NCBI GenBank assembly: GCA_964497975.1
Contig: CAZCFO010000003.1
Span: forward strand, 151,311-215,310
From: JABFSS01 sp964497975
GTDB taxonomy: Bacteria > Patescibacteriota > Gracilibacteria > Peribacterales > Peribacteraceae
Direction: 5' to 3'
DNA length: 64,000 nt
The translations under genes and the position numbers were made by a program. Below are positions 39,022 through 47,731 of the stretch, piece after piece. Every line of letters starts with the position of its first letter. Within the stretch, counting starts at the first letter, position 1. The notes under the pieces are model-generated. The model ran no database searches and was not told the DNA's origin. It was given only the letters and a program-made list of their open reading frames with translations.

Positions 39022-39957
39022 TTACAGCGTTTGTATATCCGTCACGTAGCGGTAGACCTGTCCGGAAACCTGCCGGGCGAAATCCGCAATCAGATGCTCT
39101 TTGCCGTGCTCCGTTTCCCCGAGAATGCACAGGATGTACGGGCGCTTGGGCGCGTAGACAATCCCGCAGTCGAGACGCACGCGCTTTGCCGAATCCGGCG
39201 AATCGTACATGCCGATTTTATGCGCCACCGGGATGTCCTTGGGAACCCCTGCCGGAATGCCATCGTGGAAAATGCTCTGTGTCAGCAGCGTGAGGATTTT
39301 TTCCGACCCCGCGTAGTCCAGGAAGCAGGAGAGGTAGAGGCAGCGGAAAATGGAGGAGTAGTTCTTGGGGCTCACCACGGGCTGGTCCGCTTCCCAGTCG
39401 ATGGGGATATCCAGCGCGTCGTAAACCTTCCGGATCGGATCGGCCGCGGACAGATGATCAAGCGCGACGGCGGCCGTATTGTCGGATTCCTGCAGGGAAA
39501 GCCGTATGGCTTCGTGCACCGTCAGCGTGGCTCCCGCGCCGCGCTTCCACAGGGTCCCGAAGTTCGGGTCCAGGTCCTCGGGTTTCAGCGTGATCATCGT
39601 GTCCTCCGTCAGCGCCCCGGTCTCAATCAGCTTGTAGATCCCCATGATGAACGGGACTTTGATCAGGCTCGCGGAAATAAAATTCTCCTTCTCGTTCACG
39701 CCGATCGAGACGCCCGAGGGCAGGTATTCGAAGTACACGCCCGCGCGGATGTCCTTTTGCGCCGATACAAAGGAGCGCAGCTCGCTCCGCAAATCCGTAA
39801 AATTGATGATGGTGTCGTTGCGGTCCTGCGCGAAGATGCGCGGCGAAAGCAGGGGATACGCCGGTTGCACGGCGCCCAGCAGGCCGCCCGCCCTTCCGAT
39901 GAGCGTCACATTCACGGCAAGACTCACGACGAGGAGGGCGGTACGCAGTCGGGACAT
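39022..39957 (-). CDS. Secreted beta-lactamase-like serine hydrolase
   Basis: A 311-residue exported protein (signal or anchor TALLVVSLAVNVTLIGRAGG) of the class A beta-lactamase / penicillin-binding fold. Motif 1 is SASLIKVPF (Ser-x-x-Lys), motif 2 is ESDNTA (SDN), and motif 3 reads HKIGMYD in place of the usual KTG. A clear ExxLN omega loop is not seen, so a D,D-peptidase-like role in cell-wall work is at least as likely as beta-lactam hydrolysis. The start at 39957 has a TAGAGT box ending 8 nt upstream. It is convergent with repeat protein 3. Confidence 0.82.
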   Translation of the reverse strand: MSRLRTALLVVSLAVNVTLIGRAGGLLGAVQPAYPLLSPRIFAQDRNDTIINFTDLRSELRSFVSAQKDIRAGVYFEYLPSGVSIGVNEKENFISASLIKVPFIMGIYKLIETGALTEDTMITLKPEDLDPNFGTLWKRGAGATLTVHEAIRLSLQESDNTAAVALDHLSAADPIRKVYDALDIPIDWEADQPVVSPKNYSSIFRCLYLSCFLDYAGSEKILTLLTQSIFHDGIPAGVPKDIPVAHKIGMYDSPDSAKRVRLDCGIVYAPKRPYILCILGETEHGKEHLIADFARQVSGQVYRYVTDIQTL

Positions 39958-40022
39958 TAAGGAGCACTCTATCGGATTGCGAACTCTTGTGAAGTGCATC
40001 GGCGTCGCGTACGATTTCCTCC

Positions 40023-41051
40023 ATAGAAACGCGCCGCCTCCTCTCCGGAATTGTTGCCGCAAGCATGCTTCTTGCGGGTGTTCCCGCATTCGCGCAGGAA
40101 GCCACGGCGTTTTCGGACGTGTCCAAGACGCATCCCGCCTACGAAGCCGTTCTCTATCTTCGCGGGAAGGGCATGCTGAAGGGCTATTCCGACAACACCT
40201 TCCGTCCCAAGCAGGAGGTGGACCGCGCCTCGGCGCTCAAGATGATCCTCGCCGGAAAAGTCACCGACGAGCAGGCTGCCGCGCTCTCCAACCCCGGCTT
40301 CGCCGACATCCCTGCCGACGCCTGGTACGACGGATACGTGGCCAAAGCCGTGGAGATGGGCATCATCGACGGTCCCTCCAAAGCCCCTGCGTTCAACGGC
40401 GCGAAGCCCGTCGCGCTCGCCGAGTTCCTCAAAATGCTCCTGCGCGCGCAGGGGATGGACGCGAACGCGTACAGCGAAATCACGCTGCCGCTCTCAGCCG
40501 ACGTAAGCGACGCCGGAGCGTGGTTCTACCCGTACGTGCGCCTGGGTCTCGCGACGTCCGTTTTGCAGATCGATGACAAAGGCATGCTGAACCCGGGCAA
40601 GAAGCTCACGCGCAGCGACGTGGCGATCGCCGTCTATCATCTCCTCATGTACAAGGAGAACCGCCGCACGCAGGCGCTCCTGTCCATGGCGGAGACGGAG
40701 CTCTCGGGCAATCTCCTCCAGAATCTCAACAATCAGGGGCTTGCCTTCGCCAAGATGGCCCGCGCCCGCGCGCTCCTGGCCGTCCGCGGCGCGCTCACCA
40801 GCCGCCCCGATAATCCCGTCGTGAAAGGCGCGGTCAAAGTGACGGAAGGGTTCGGTTCCCTCGTTGATGCCTTCGAAGCCGGCGTCAGCGGCCGCCCCGA
40901 CGACGTCCTCACCGCGGCAGGCAAGGCCTATCAGCTCGCAAACCAGGCGAAGGAGTTCAGTCCCATGCTTAACGAGATCGCCGTGAACATGCAGACGATC
41001 GCGCATACCATGGCCGAGGAGGCGCGGGCGATCAAAGCGAAGGCGCAGTGA
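40023..41051 (+). CDS. Secreted SLH-domain protein, probable ATA start
   Basis: An exported protein with three SLH-type repeats: FSDVSKTHPAYEAVLYLRGKG with GYSDNTFRPKQEVDR, FADIPADAWYDGYVAKA, and DVSDAGAWFYPYVRLG. An Ala-rich helical C-terminal half of about 150 residues follows. The first ATG (40065) would leave only LLAGVPAFA as signal. Fourteen codons further upstream, an ATA at 40023 opens xETRRLLSGIVAASMLLAG, a textbook signal with a basic n-region, and a TACGAT box ends 7 nt before it. I therefore place the start at ATA, with ATG 40065 as the alternative. It is likely attached to the cell wall. Confidence 0.78.
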   Translation: METRRLLSGIVAASMLLAGVPAFAQEATAFSDVSKTHPAYEAVLYLRGKGMLKGYSDNTFRPKQEVDRASALKMILAGKVTDEQAAALSNPGFADIPADAWYDGYVAKAVEMGIIDGPSKAPAFNGAKPVALAEFLKMLLRAQGMDANAYSEITLPLSADVSDAGAWFYPYVRLGLATSVLQIDDKGMLNPGKKLTRSDVAIAVYHLLMYKENRRTQALLSMAETELSGNLLQNLNNQGLAFAKMARARALLAVRGALTSRPDNPVVKGAVKVTEGFGSLVDAFEAGVSGRPDDVLTAAGKAYQLANQAKEFSPMLNEIAVNMQTIAHTMAEEARAIKAKAQ

Positions 41052-41060
41052 ACGCCGTAT

Positions 41061-41240
41061 TCAGTGAACCGAGGCGATCAACTGCTTGTAGTCCTTGAGT
41101 TCTTCGAGTCTCTTTTGCTGAGCCTTCGTCAGTGACTTGGTGGTTTCGAGGACTTTGATCTGCTGATCAAGTTTCTGGGCGACTGCGTCCGCACGATTGG
41201 CCTCGGGATGTTCAGCGCCTGTGCATTCGAGATCGGCCAT
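41061..41240 (-). CDS. Small helical protein
   Basis: A 59-residue protein (MADLECTGAEHPEANR then a Lys/Glu/Gln-rich helix). The longer frame to 41291 looks like a signal peptide, but the TATACT box lies inside that extension, so the shorter start is preferred. Probably cytoplasmic; the coiled-coil part resembles the other small charged proteins in the window. No family recognised. Confidence 0.5.
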   Translation of the reverse strand: MADLECTGAEHPEANRADAVAQKLDQQIKVLETTKSLTKAQQKRLEELKDYKQLIASVH

Positions 41241-41262
41241 AGCAAAAGGGGAAAGAATGCAC

Positions 41263-41268
41263 AGTATA
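41263..41268 (-). promoter_or_regulatory. -10 box (TATACT) of the small gene at 41240
   Basis: On the minus strand TATACT ends 22 nt before the ATG and lies within the alternative N-terminal extension, which it argues against. Confidence 0.55.
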
Positions 41269-41394
41269 ACCGCGGGTTTTTGCGCGATCAACAGGCGTTT
41301 TCCGTCCCTTAATCGGCTCTTATGCCCGGCTGCGTACAGTGTCCGCGGTTAACCATATTCTCGTTCTCTTCTATTTCTTTTTCCTTCTCATTCT

Positions 41395-42036
41395 ATGAAG
41401 TTGAAACCTTTCACGCTCGGCGCCGTCGCCGGCGTCACCAGCCTTGTGCTGGCCGTCCCGATCATCGCCCAAGTCTCCCTGGCCGCGACGTCCTCCGCAA
41501 TGGACGGCGTCACCGCCATGGCGGGCAAGCGCACCCGCCCCGCCCCGACGCAGCAGGATGTCACCGACATGGCCGCGCGAGCGGGATCCTTTCTCGCGAA
41601 TATCGACGCGTTCGTCACCGTTCAGAAGAGCGTGACGCAGTCGCTCCAGTCCGCGCTGACCGCCGCCGCATCCATCACGGATGACGCGCAGCGCCAGGCC
41701 GCGGTGCAGAAGGCGCACGAAGACATGCGCGCCGCCATCGAGGCCGCCGTCACCGCTCATCCGGATCTGAAATTGGCGATGATGCCGCTGGGCCACAAAG
41801 GCCCGGGACACCAAGGCAAGATGGGCCGCGGTCCCAACCCCGGGATGCTCGCGGAGAAACTCGGCATGACGGTCGACGAACTCAAGGCCGCGCTCGAGAG
41901 CGGCAAGACCATCGAGCAGATCGCGACCGAAAAGGGCATCACCCTCCCGGCCCGCCCCATGAAGGGCGGTCGCTTCGGCGGTCCGATGGGCTTTGGTCCG
42001 ATGAACAATCAGGGCGCGACGTCGTCCGCGCAGTAA
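41395..42036 (+). CDS. Secreted protein with DUF2680-like repeat
   Basis: A 213-residue exported protein (signal peptide AGVTSLVLAVPIIAQVSLAA) with a helical middle part and a Gly/Met/Pro-rich tail. The stretch LAEKLGMTVDELKAALESGK followed by TIEQIATEKGITL is typical of DUF2680-type helical repeats found in secreted bacterial proteins. A Rho-independent terminator follows the stop. Function unknown. Confidence 0.68.
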   Translation: MKLKPFTLGAVAGVTSLVLAVPIIAQVSLAATSSAMDGVTAMAGKRTRPAPTQQDVTDMAARAGSFLANIDAFVTVQKSVTQSLQSALTAAASITDDAQRQAAVQKAHEDMRAAIEAAVTAHPDLKLAMMPLGHKGPGHQGKMGRGPNPGMLAEKLGMTVDELKAALESGKTIEQIATEKGITLPARPMKGGRFGGPMGFGPMNNQGATSSAQ

Positions 42037-42055
42037 TTCCGACATCACCGCACAG

Positions 42056-42089
42056 AGGCCGCCGCGTCCGGGAACGGGCGGCCTTTTTT
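42056..42089 (+). terminator. Rho-independent terminator
   Basis: AGGCCGCC / GGGCGGCCT stem with TTTTTT at 42083-42088, ending the DUF2680-like gene. Confidence 0.85.
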
Positions 42090-42098
42090 GTAGATACC

Positions 42099-42566
42099 TC
42101 AAAGCGTGACGTACAGCACGGCGGCGATCGCAAACATCGATGCGAGATTGTAGAGCGCGTCGAACGCCATGTGGCCCGCCGGTTTTCCGGCCCACGTGTA
42201 CTCGTTGACGATGGTCAGCGCCGTGAAGGGCAGCCAGAGGATGACGGCGATGATGAGCGCGTGCGCGATGCTGGGCAGCAGCAGGATCTCGAACGTCCGT
42301 CCCATGACCGCGGCCTGCACGAATGCCATCGCCAGGCTGGCGCAGATGCCGGGGATCATCATGGAGAATTTCATGTCTTCCTTCTTGGGCTGCGCGATGT
42401 TGTTGTATTTCATCCACTGTCTGCCGAAGAGCGGTCCGTGCCACAGGAAGCCGACGACGAACGATGCCACGACGGCGAGCAGGACGCCGGTGAGGTGCGT
42501 CTGCACGTACTGGCCGACGGCAATGAGGTGAATCATGACGAAGAGGGGAAGGATACGGAGCAGCAT
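42099..42566 (-). CDS. DUF1761-like membrane protein
   Basis: A 155-residue protein with four predicted membrane helices and the signature VVGFLWHGPLFGRQWMKYN near residue 40, as in DUF1761 proteins. Function of that family is unknown. An alternative start ten codons later (MIHLIAVG, 42536) fits better to a TATCCT-like box; both are in frame. Convergent with the secreted protein across a shared terminator region. Confidence 0.7.
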   Translation of the reverse strand: MLLRILPLFVMIHLIAVGQYVQTHLTGVLLAVVASFVVGFLWHGPLFGRQWMKYNNIAQPKKEDMKFSMMIPGICASLAMAFVQAAVMGRTFEILLLPSIAHALIIAVILWLPFTALTIVNEYTWAGKPAGHMAFDALYNLASMFAIAAVLYVTL

Positions 42567-42681
42567 ACTCCGGTTTTGAATGGTTTTTGATGCAATAGGG
42601 CGCTTTGGCCTCCCGGCCCGGAAAAGCCGATGGAAGCCGCGTGGCCGTATGCTATCCTCTCCGGCACATCGCATTGGGGAC

Positions 42682-42713
42682 CCCTGAACCACTCGCTTCG
42701 CTCGGGTTCAGGG
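42682..42713. repeat. Hairpin CCCTGAACC / GGTTCAGGG
   Basis: 9-bp perfect arms around ACTCGCTTCGCTCG in the spacer before tRNA-Gln; the GCTTCGCTC / GCTCCGCTC type loop also occurs in the tRNA relic at 23070-23095. Confidence 0.6.
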
Positions 42714-42746
42714 CAAGCCCGAAAATCTGATAAGCTGCACTCACGT

Positions 42747-42821
42747 TGGGGAGTAGCCAAGCGGTAAGGCAACGGGCTCTGAACCCGTCACGCGGGGGTT
42801 CGAATCCCTCCTCCCCAGCCA
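42747..42821 (+). tRNA. tRNA-Gln (anticodon CTG)
   Basis: Acceptor TGGGGAG / CTCCCCA, D arm AGCCAAGCGGTAAGGC, anticodon arm ACGGG-CTCTGAA-CCCGT (anticodon CTG, reads CAG), T arm GGGGG-TTCGAAT-CCCTC with one weak pair, discriminator G and encoded CCA. It marks the left edge of the lower-GC island. Confidence 0.95.
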
Positions 42822-42930
42822 ACAGGTACAGGTGTTAATAGACCCTCCTGCCCTAGCAAGAGGGAAATTGGTAGTAGGTAGACCCGCTTGCTCTAGTAGC
42901 AACTAAACATTCCAAATTTCCCCTTTATTG

Positions 42931-42936
42931 TATAAA
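42931..42936 (+). promoter_or_regulatory. -10 box (TATAAA) of the helicase-nuclease gene
   Basis: It ends 9 nt before ATG 42946 and so selects this start over a TTG at 42928. Confidence 0.55.
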
Positions 42937-42945
42937 ATTTGGTTT

Positions 42946-45900
42946 ATGCCTGAGCTTAAAAAATCAATTCCAGAACAATTAGGAGCAATCTTAAAAAGAT
43001 GGCAAGAGAGACTTATCGACGTATCAAAATCTAACCCTCTGCTTGGATTGAATCGATCACGAGCTGCAAAGCTTGAAGTCGAAGATGCCGATCTTAAAAA
43101 AATTGCGGGGACATTACTCTCTGATTCAGGTCCAATCAAAATGCCATTCGTTCAGAAGAAGGCCAAGAAATTGATTGAGCCAGACGAAGAACCATCTGTT
43201 GATACTGAGGAATATGTACTGCATGAGGGCGACATTAATTTCAAATACCAAAACCTTGGAGATTTACGACGTAAGACACGAAAGATTTTTGATACTTCCC
43301 GCATCACGCTCACTGAACGCGGAGTGAACACCTTATACCTCGCCGTGGGATGTCTCGAATGGGCTGATGCCATGATGGGCAAGTCTGAAAGTCCGTTAAT
43401 TATGATTCCATGTGAGTTTGAGTACAAAGGCGCGAGTAAGCCGCTGGGTTTAATGATGGCCGATGAAGATGTAATCCTGAATCCTGCGATCAAGTACTAC
43501 CTAAAAGAACGCGAGGAAATCGATCTGCCAGACTTACCCGAAGATTTTGACGCCGATAAAATTGATGCCTTCCTAAAGTCGGTTGAGAAGCATGTTAAGG
43601 TAAATGGGTGGAAGGTAACTAATCGTGCATGGCTCGGAATCTTTAGCTTTGAATCTCTCGCCATCTATCAGGATTTGAAGATCCTCGATGCACAAGCGAG
43701 AAACAACACACTGATACAGGCGATTGCCCATCTAGGGGGAGATGTAATCGAAAATCTCAATCTCGACGATGAACTGGATGCAATGCAGACACCGGAGCAA
43801 ATCCCGATCCCCGTTGTTCAGGCGGATTCCAGTCAGCTCAGAGCCGTTACCCTCGCAGCCCAAGGTGCGAACGTCGTGATCCATGGCCCGCCAGGTACAG
43901 GCAAGAGCCAAACAATTACGGGAATCATTGCGAATGCTCTCTCTCAGAAAAAGCGAGTGTTATTCGTCAGCTCAAAAATGGCCGCGCTGAATGTTGTGCA
44001 TTCACGCCTGCAAGCTATCGGTTTGGGACAATACTGTCTGGAAGCCCACGGTGTTAAGTCGGGCAAAAAGAAAGTCATCGACGAACTGAAGCGATCGCTT
44101 GAATCGAATGATGAGATCAAGGTCGCAAAAAATTTTGGTGAAGACCTGACGAAGATGCTCGATGCCAGACGTGCCTTGAACAGTTACGTAAAAGCCCTGC
44201 ATGATGCTCATAATGATCTGTCGATCAGCATATTCAACGGCTTCGGCATTTACGAGAAACTAAATGCTGTCCCTGAGACTAAAGCACCATTGCCTTGGAC
44301 AAATGTGCTGCAAGTGCCTCAGAGGGATTTGGAGCACGCGGAAGAGCTTTTACGAGAAGTCCGCGACAATGCCGTTCTCTTCGCTAAGAGAAACGTTCAC
44401 CCGCTAAGAGGAATGAAATCCGGCGGCATCGATTTGTCTAAACAAGAACAGTTGGAGCAGCACCTGGAATCGCTGATTGTCTTCTGTGAAGCCGTGACCG
44501 ATATCTCAAAGAAGTTAACGCGGTTGTTCCCAGCTCTCGATATTTCGATAGGCGACCTGTTTGCTTCAACTGATTTGTTCAAGGCTCTCTCCACAGTCGA
44601 TCAATTGCCCTTGGGGTGGGACACGAAGACCATCAAGGAACTGAATGATACGCTGAAACAAATCATCGATTGCGAGAGCGTGCATCAGAAGAAGGACACC
44701 TGTCTCGCAAAATTCAAATCTTTCTCGTCCGGTGCCCCGAAAGACGTGTTGGAAGTCGTGGAGAAACATCTGCAAAAGTATCCGAGCTGGTACTCGCGCA
44801 TCAACTTGCGCTACCCCGAAGATAAAAAGGGGTGTAGGGCAGTTTTAGACAAAACGCTGAAGGTCAACGTATCCGTCCTGAGCGAGGTGAAGTCTTGTGG
44901 TCAGGAATATTTATCGTCCGAGACCGAATTCGCCAAAAAAATTGAAAGGTTATCGATAGACGAATTGGAGGCAGAGGAAAATATCTATGAGAAACTTATC
45001 TACGTGCAGCGAAAATATGAAACGGCGATCTCGTTCAAAAAATGGATTGATACCATGCAGATGTGCATTGCCGAGAAGCCCGTGTTTGCCTCTGCTGGTT
45101 CCAATGAATTTTCCGCTCTCGTGGATATTCTGGAATCGTCGAAGCAGGATATCAACAATGCACGAGAGGAATTATCAGCATACTGGCCGGCTGGCCTTCT
45201 CTCGACGTCACCTATCGATACTGAACGACTGAGTGTTGTAGTGAACGCTGCCAAGACTGTGCTGGCCAGCTTTAATAAGACTGAAGTTCGAAACTGGCAG
45301 ACAATCGCTCGAATCATTGAGCGTTGCGAGGATAATGAGTTGCTTCCATTTGTGGCGAAACTGAATGAAGATTTGCTCCCAGTTGCGCCAGAGGTCTTTA
45401 GAAAGAGATTCTATGCACTGTGGATTGATGCAATGCTGCATTCCAGTCCGGTCTTGAATGAATTTTCGGAAAGCTCTCAAGGGGATCTGATTCACAAATT
45501 CAAATTGTTGGATGAGAGGGTCAGGCGATTAAACCTCTTGAACACTGTCGCCGTGCCCGCACAGGCCGCGAGGGAGGTTAAAAGCGCACATACCGGCGTT
45601 GGAAGCTCAAACGGCGTTGGAATCCTGAGAAAAGAAATGGAGAAAAAGAAACGATTGAAACCCCTGCGTGTGCTTTTCAACGAGATTCCACAGGTGCTAC
45701 AGGCACTGAAACCGTGCTTCCTTATGAGTCCGCTTTCAGTGTCGACATTCCTCAAGCCTGGCGCGTTTATGTTCGATCTCGTGATATTCGACGAGGCCTC
45801 CCAATTGCCCACGCCCGAAGCCATTCCATCTATCCTCAGGGCAAGGCAGGTAGTTGTCGCCGGCGATTCCCATCAGCTGCCTCCCAGCTCGTTTTTCCGA

Positions 45901-47649
45901 ACCAGTATCGAAGGTGACTCGAATGAATGGGAAGAAGGTCAGATAGAGGAACTTGAATCGCTGCTCGATGACTGCAAAGCATCTGTGCCCTTTTTCCAAG
46001 AGACTGATCTGAAATGGCACTACCGAAGCCGTGATGAGAGATTGATCAGTTTCTCCAATCATTACTACTACGAGAATCGCTTGGTCACGTTCCCGTCGCC
46101 ATCCAGCGATCCCAAGAAAAGCGGAGTGATTCTGCAATACGTCCCTGATGGAGTCTGGGACCGTGGTGGAAGCAGGATAAACAGGAAAGAAGCAAGGCAA
46201 GTAGCCAAACTGATTATCCAACACTTCAAATCCGAGCCGGACAAAACGCTTGGCGTCGTGGCTTTCAACTCCTCTCAGAAAGAGGCCATCGAGGACGCCC
46301 TTGAAGAAGAATTGCAGACGCACAAAACCCTCACCGCCTTGATGGACCCCGAGAAATCGGAGCCATTTTTCATCAAGTCACTCGAAAACGTCCAAGGTGA
46401 CGAGCGCGACGTTATCATTATCAGTGTCGGCTATGGGAAGGCACAGGATGGAAAGATGTCTCTGAATTTCGGTCCGCTGAACACTTCTGGGGGATGGCGC
46501 CGATTGAACGTGCTTGTGACGAGAGCCAAATGGAAAACGGTCTTAGTCACGTCTGTTAGATCATCCGAGCTGATTGGTATCAATCCAGAGAATAAAGGGC
46601 CGATGGGATTGAAGAACTATATTCAATACGCCGAATCTGGCTTCTTAAACGAGAGCAAAGAGGCCGCAAAATTGTTGGCCGAAGAGACGAATGATTTTGA
46701 GGATTCTGTTCGTCGCGAATTGGAACTCAGAGGCTTCAAGGTAGACGCTCAGGTAGGGGTCGGATCATTCAGAATCGATCTCGCCGTTCGTGATCCCAAG
46801 AATGACACTGGCTATGCGCTAGGTATTGAGTGCGATGGAGCTACTTATCATAGTTCACGATCAGCGCGGGACAGAGATATTCTGAGACAAGAAATCCTGC
46901 AAGGAATGGGATGGAAGTTGCACCGAATCTGGTCAACGGAATGGTTTAAAAATCGCGACGCTGCACTGAACGTTCTTGTTGAGAACGTGAGCCGCGCAAT
47001 AAATGGCCAAACGATTACAGAGAAAGAGGCCGAGAGTGCAGGAACGGATTTAGAGGAAGAGACTGATCTAAAGGCCGTCCCCCTGAAAAAGGCTTATGCT
47101 GGAACAGCATATGAAAGGTCTAGAACGAGATGTAAAAAAGAAATTGTGATGGATGAAAAGAGGGTGCATCAATTTTCGGAAGTTGTTGTGAATATCGTTA
47201 GAGATGAAGGGCCTATTCATATTGATTTGGCCTTAGAAAGAATCAAGAAACTGGCTGGCGTAGCACGTGCTGGATCAAATATCCAAACTAACTTCAAAAA
47301 AGCAGTCACATTGGCTATTAGAGATGGAGAAATCAGCCACAATAAGGAGGACAAAGGCTTTCTTCATAAAGTGGGGCGAAAGTTTACAACATTTAGAACT
47401 CCTTCGGATGATGTAGAGCGCAGCCTAGATCAAATTAGTAAGGTTGAGATCGGTAATGCGATTACCTATTTGATTAAGGATCAATTCGGCTTAGCTTACG
47501 ACAATTCTGTTCAAAGCATTAAACATTTATTTGGTATTAGCCGAGTAGATCCTGAAGAAGGCGACCGTATAAAAGATCTGATTGATGAAATGATAGCCTC
47601 CGGCCTGATTGTTAGGCATGGGCCTTTATTGAACCTTGCTGTGAAATAA
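42946..47649 (+). CDS. DUF4011-type SF1 helicase with Vsr-like nuclease (Hhe-like defence protein)
   Basis: A 1567-residue multidomain protein. The N-terminal DUF4011-like region (RWQERLIDVSKSNPLLGLNR) is followed by an Upf1-type SF1 helicase split by a long helical insert: Walker A IHGPPGTGKSQT near residue 320, DEASQLP Walker B, GDSHQLPPSSFF, ENVQGDERDVIIISVGYG and RRLNVLVTRAK. Next comes a MTES_1575/Vsr-type nuclease (SFRIDLAV...GIECDGATYH, D and ExD ligands), and a DUF3320-like winged-helix region at the end. From memory this order matches the single-gene antiphage system called Hhe. Downstream RmuC and a J-domain protein may belong to the same defence island. Confidence 0.82.
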   Translation: MPELKKSIPEQLGAILKRWQERLIDVSKSNPLLGLNRSRAAKLEVEDADLKKIAGTLLSDSGPIKMPFVQKKAKKLIEPDEEPSVDTEEYVLHEGDINFKYQNLGDLRRKTRKIFDTSRITLTERGVNTLYLAVGCLEWADAMMGKSESPLIMIPCEFEYKGASKPLGLMMADEDVILNPAIKYYLKEREEIDLPDLPEDFDADKIDAFLKSVEKHVKVNGWKVTNRAWLGIFSFESLAIYQDLKILDAQARNNTLIQAIAHLGGDVIENLNLDDELDAMQTPEQIPIPVVQADSSQLRAVTLAAQGANVVIHGPPGTGKSQTITGIIANALSQKKRVLFVSSKMAALNVVHSRLQAIGLGQYCLEAHGVKSGKKKVIDELKRSLESNDEIKVAKNFGEDLTKMLDARRALNSYVKALHDAHNDLSISIFNGFGIYEKLNAVPETKAPLPWTNVLQVPQRDLEHAEELLREVRDNAVLFAKRNVHPLRGMKSGGIDLSKQEQLEQHLESLIVFCEAVTDISKKLTRLFPALDISIGDLFASTDLFKALSTVDQLPLGWDTKTIKELNDTLKQIIDCESVHQKKDTCLAKFKSFSSGAPKDVLEVVEKHLQKYPSWYSRINLRYPEDKKGCRAVLDKTLKVNVSVLSEVKSCGQEYLSSETEFAKKIERLSIDELEAEENIYEKLIYVQRKYETAISFKKWIDTMQMCIAEKPVFASAGSNEFSALVDILESSKQDINNAREELSAYWPAGLLSTSPIDTERLSVVVNAAKTVLASFNKTEVRNWQTIARIIERCEDNELLPFVAKLNEDLLPVAPEVFRKRFYALWIDAMLHSSPVLNEFSESSQGDLIHKFKLLDERVRRLNLLNTVAVPAQAAREVKSAHTGVGSSNGVGILRKEMEKKKRLKPLRVLFNEIPQVLQALKPCFLMSPLSVSTFLKPGAFMFDLVIFDEASQLPTPEAIPSILRARQVVVAGDSHQLPPSSFFRTSIEGDSNEWEEGQIEELESLLDDCKASVPFFQETDLKWHYRSRDERLISFSNHYYYENRLVTFPSPSSDPKKSGVILQYVPDGVWDRGGSRINRKEARQVAKLIIQHFKSEPDKTLGVVAFNSSQKEAIEDALEEELQTHKTLTALMDPEKSEPFFIKSLENVQGDERDVIIISVGYGKAQDGKMSLNFGPLNTSGGWRRLNVLVTRAKWKTVLVTSVRSSELIGINPENKGPMGLKNYIQYAESGFLNESKEAAKLLAEETNDFEDSVRRELELRGFKVDAQVGVGSFRIDLAVRDPKNDTGYALGIECDGATYHSSRSARDRDILRQEILQGMGWKLHRIWSTEWFKNRDAALNVLVENVSRAINGQTITEKEAESAGTDLEEETDLKAVPLKKAYAGTAYERSRTRCKKEIVMDEKRVHQFSEVVVNIVRDEGPIHIDLALERIKKLAGVARAGSNIQTNFKKAVTLAIRDGEISHNKEDKGFLHKVGRKFTTFRTPSDDVERSLDQISKVEIGNAITYLIKDQFGLAYDNSVQSIKHLFGISRVDPEEGDRIKDLIDEMIASGLIVRHGPLLNLAVK

Positions 47650-47731
47650 GCCCTATGAGCGCAGGAATCGAGTTGCCGGGTCAAAGTGAGTTGGGCGTAG
47701 TGCTTTTTGTGTGTAGAATACATTCCATTTA

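Noticed and set aside
41241..41291. Signal-peptide-like N-terminal extension of the 59-residue protein
   Set aside because: A TATACT box lies inside the extension, so a transcript from it could not contain the longer start.
42822..42927. Attachment-site duplicate of the tRNA-Gln 3' end
   Set aside because: I looked for a second copy of the tRNA 3' end at the right side of the island and did not find one; only imperfect short repeats (TAGACCC...CTAG) lie behind the tRNA.
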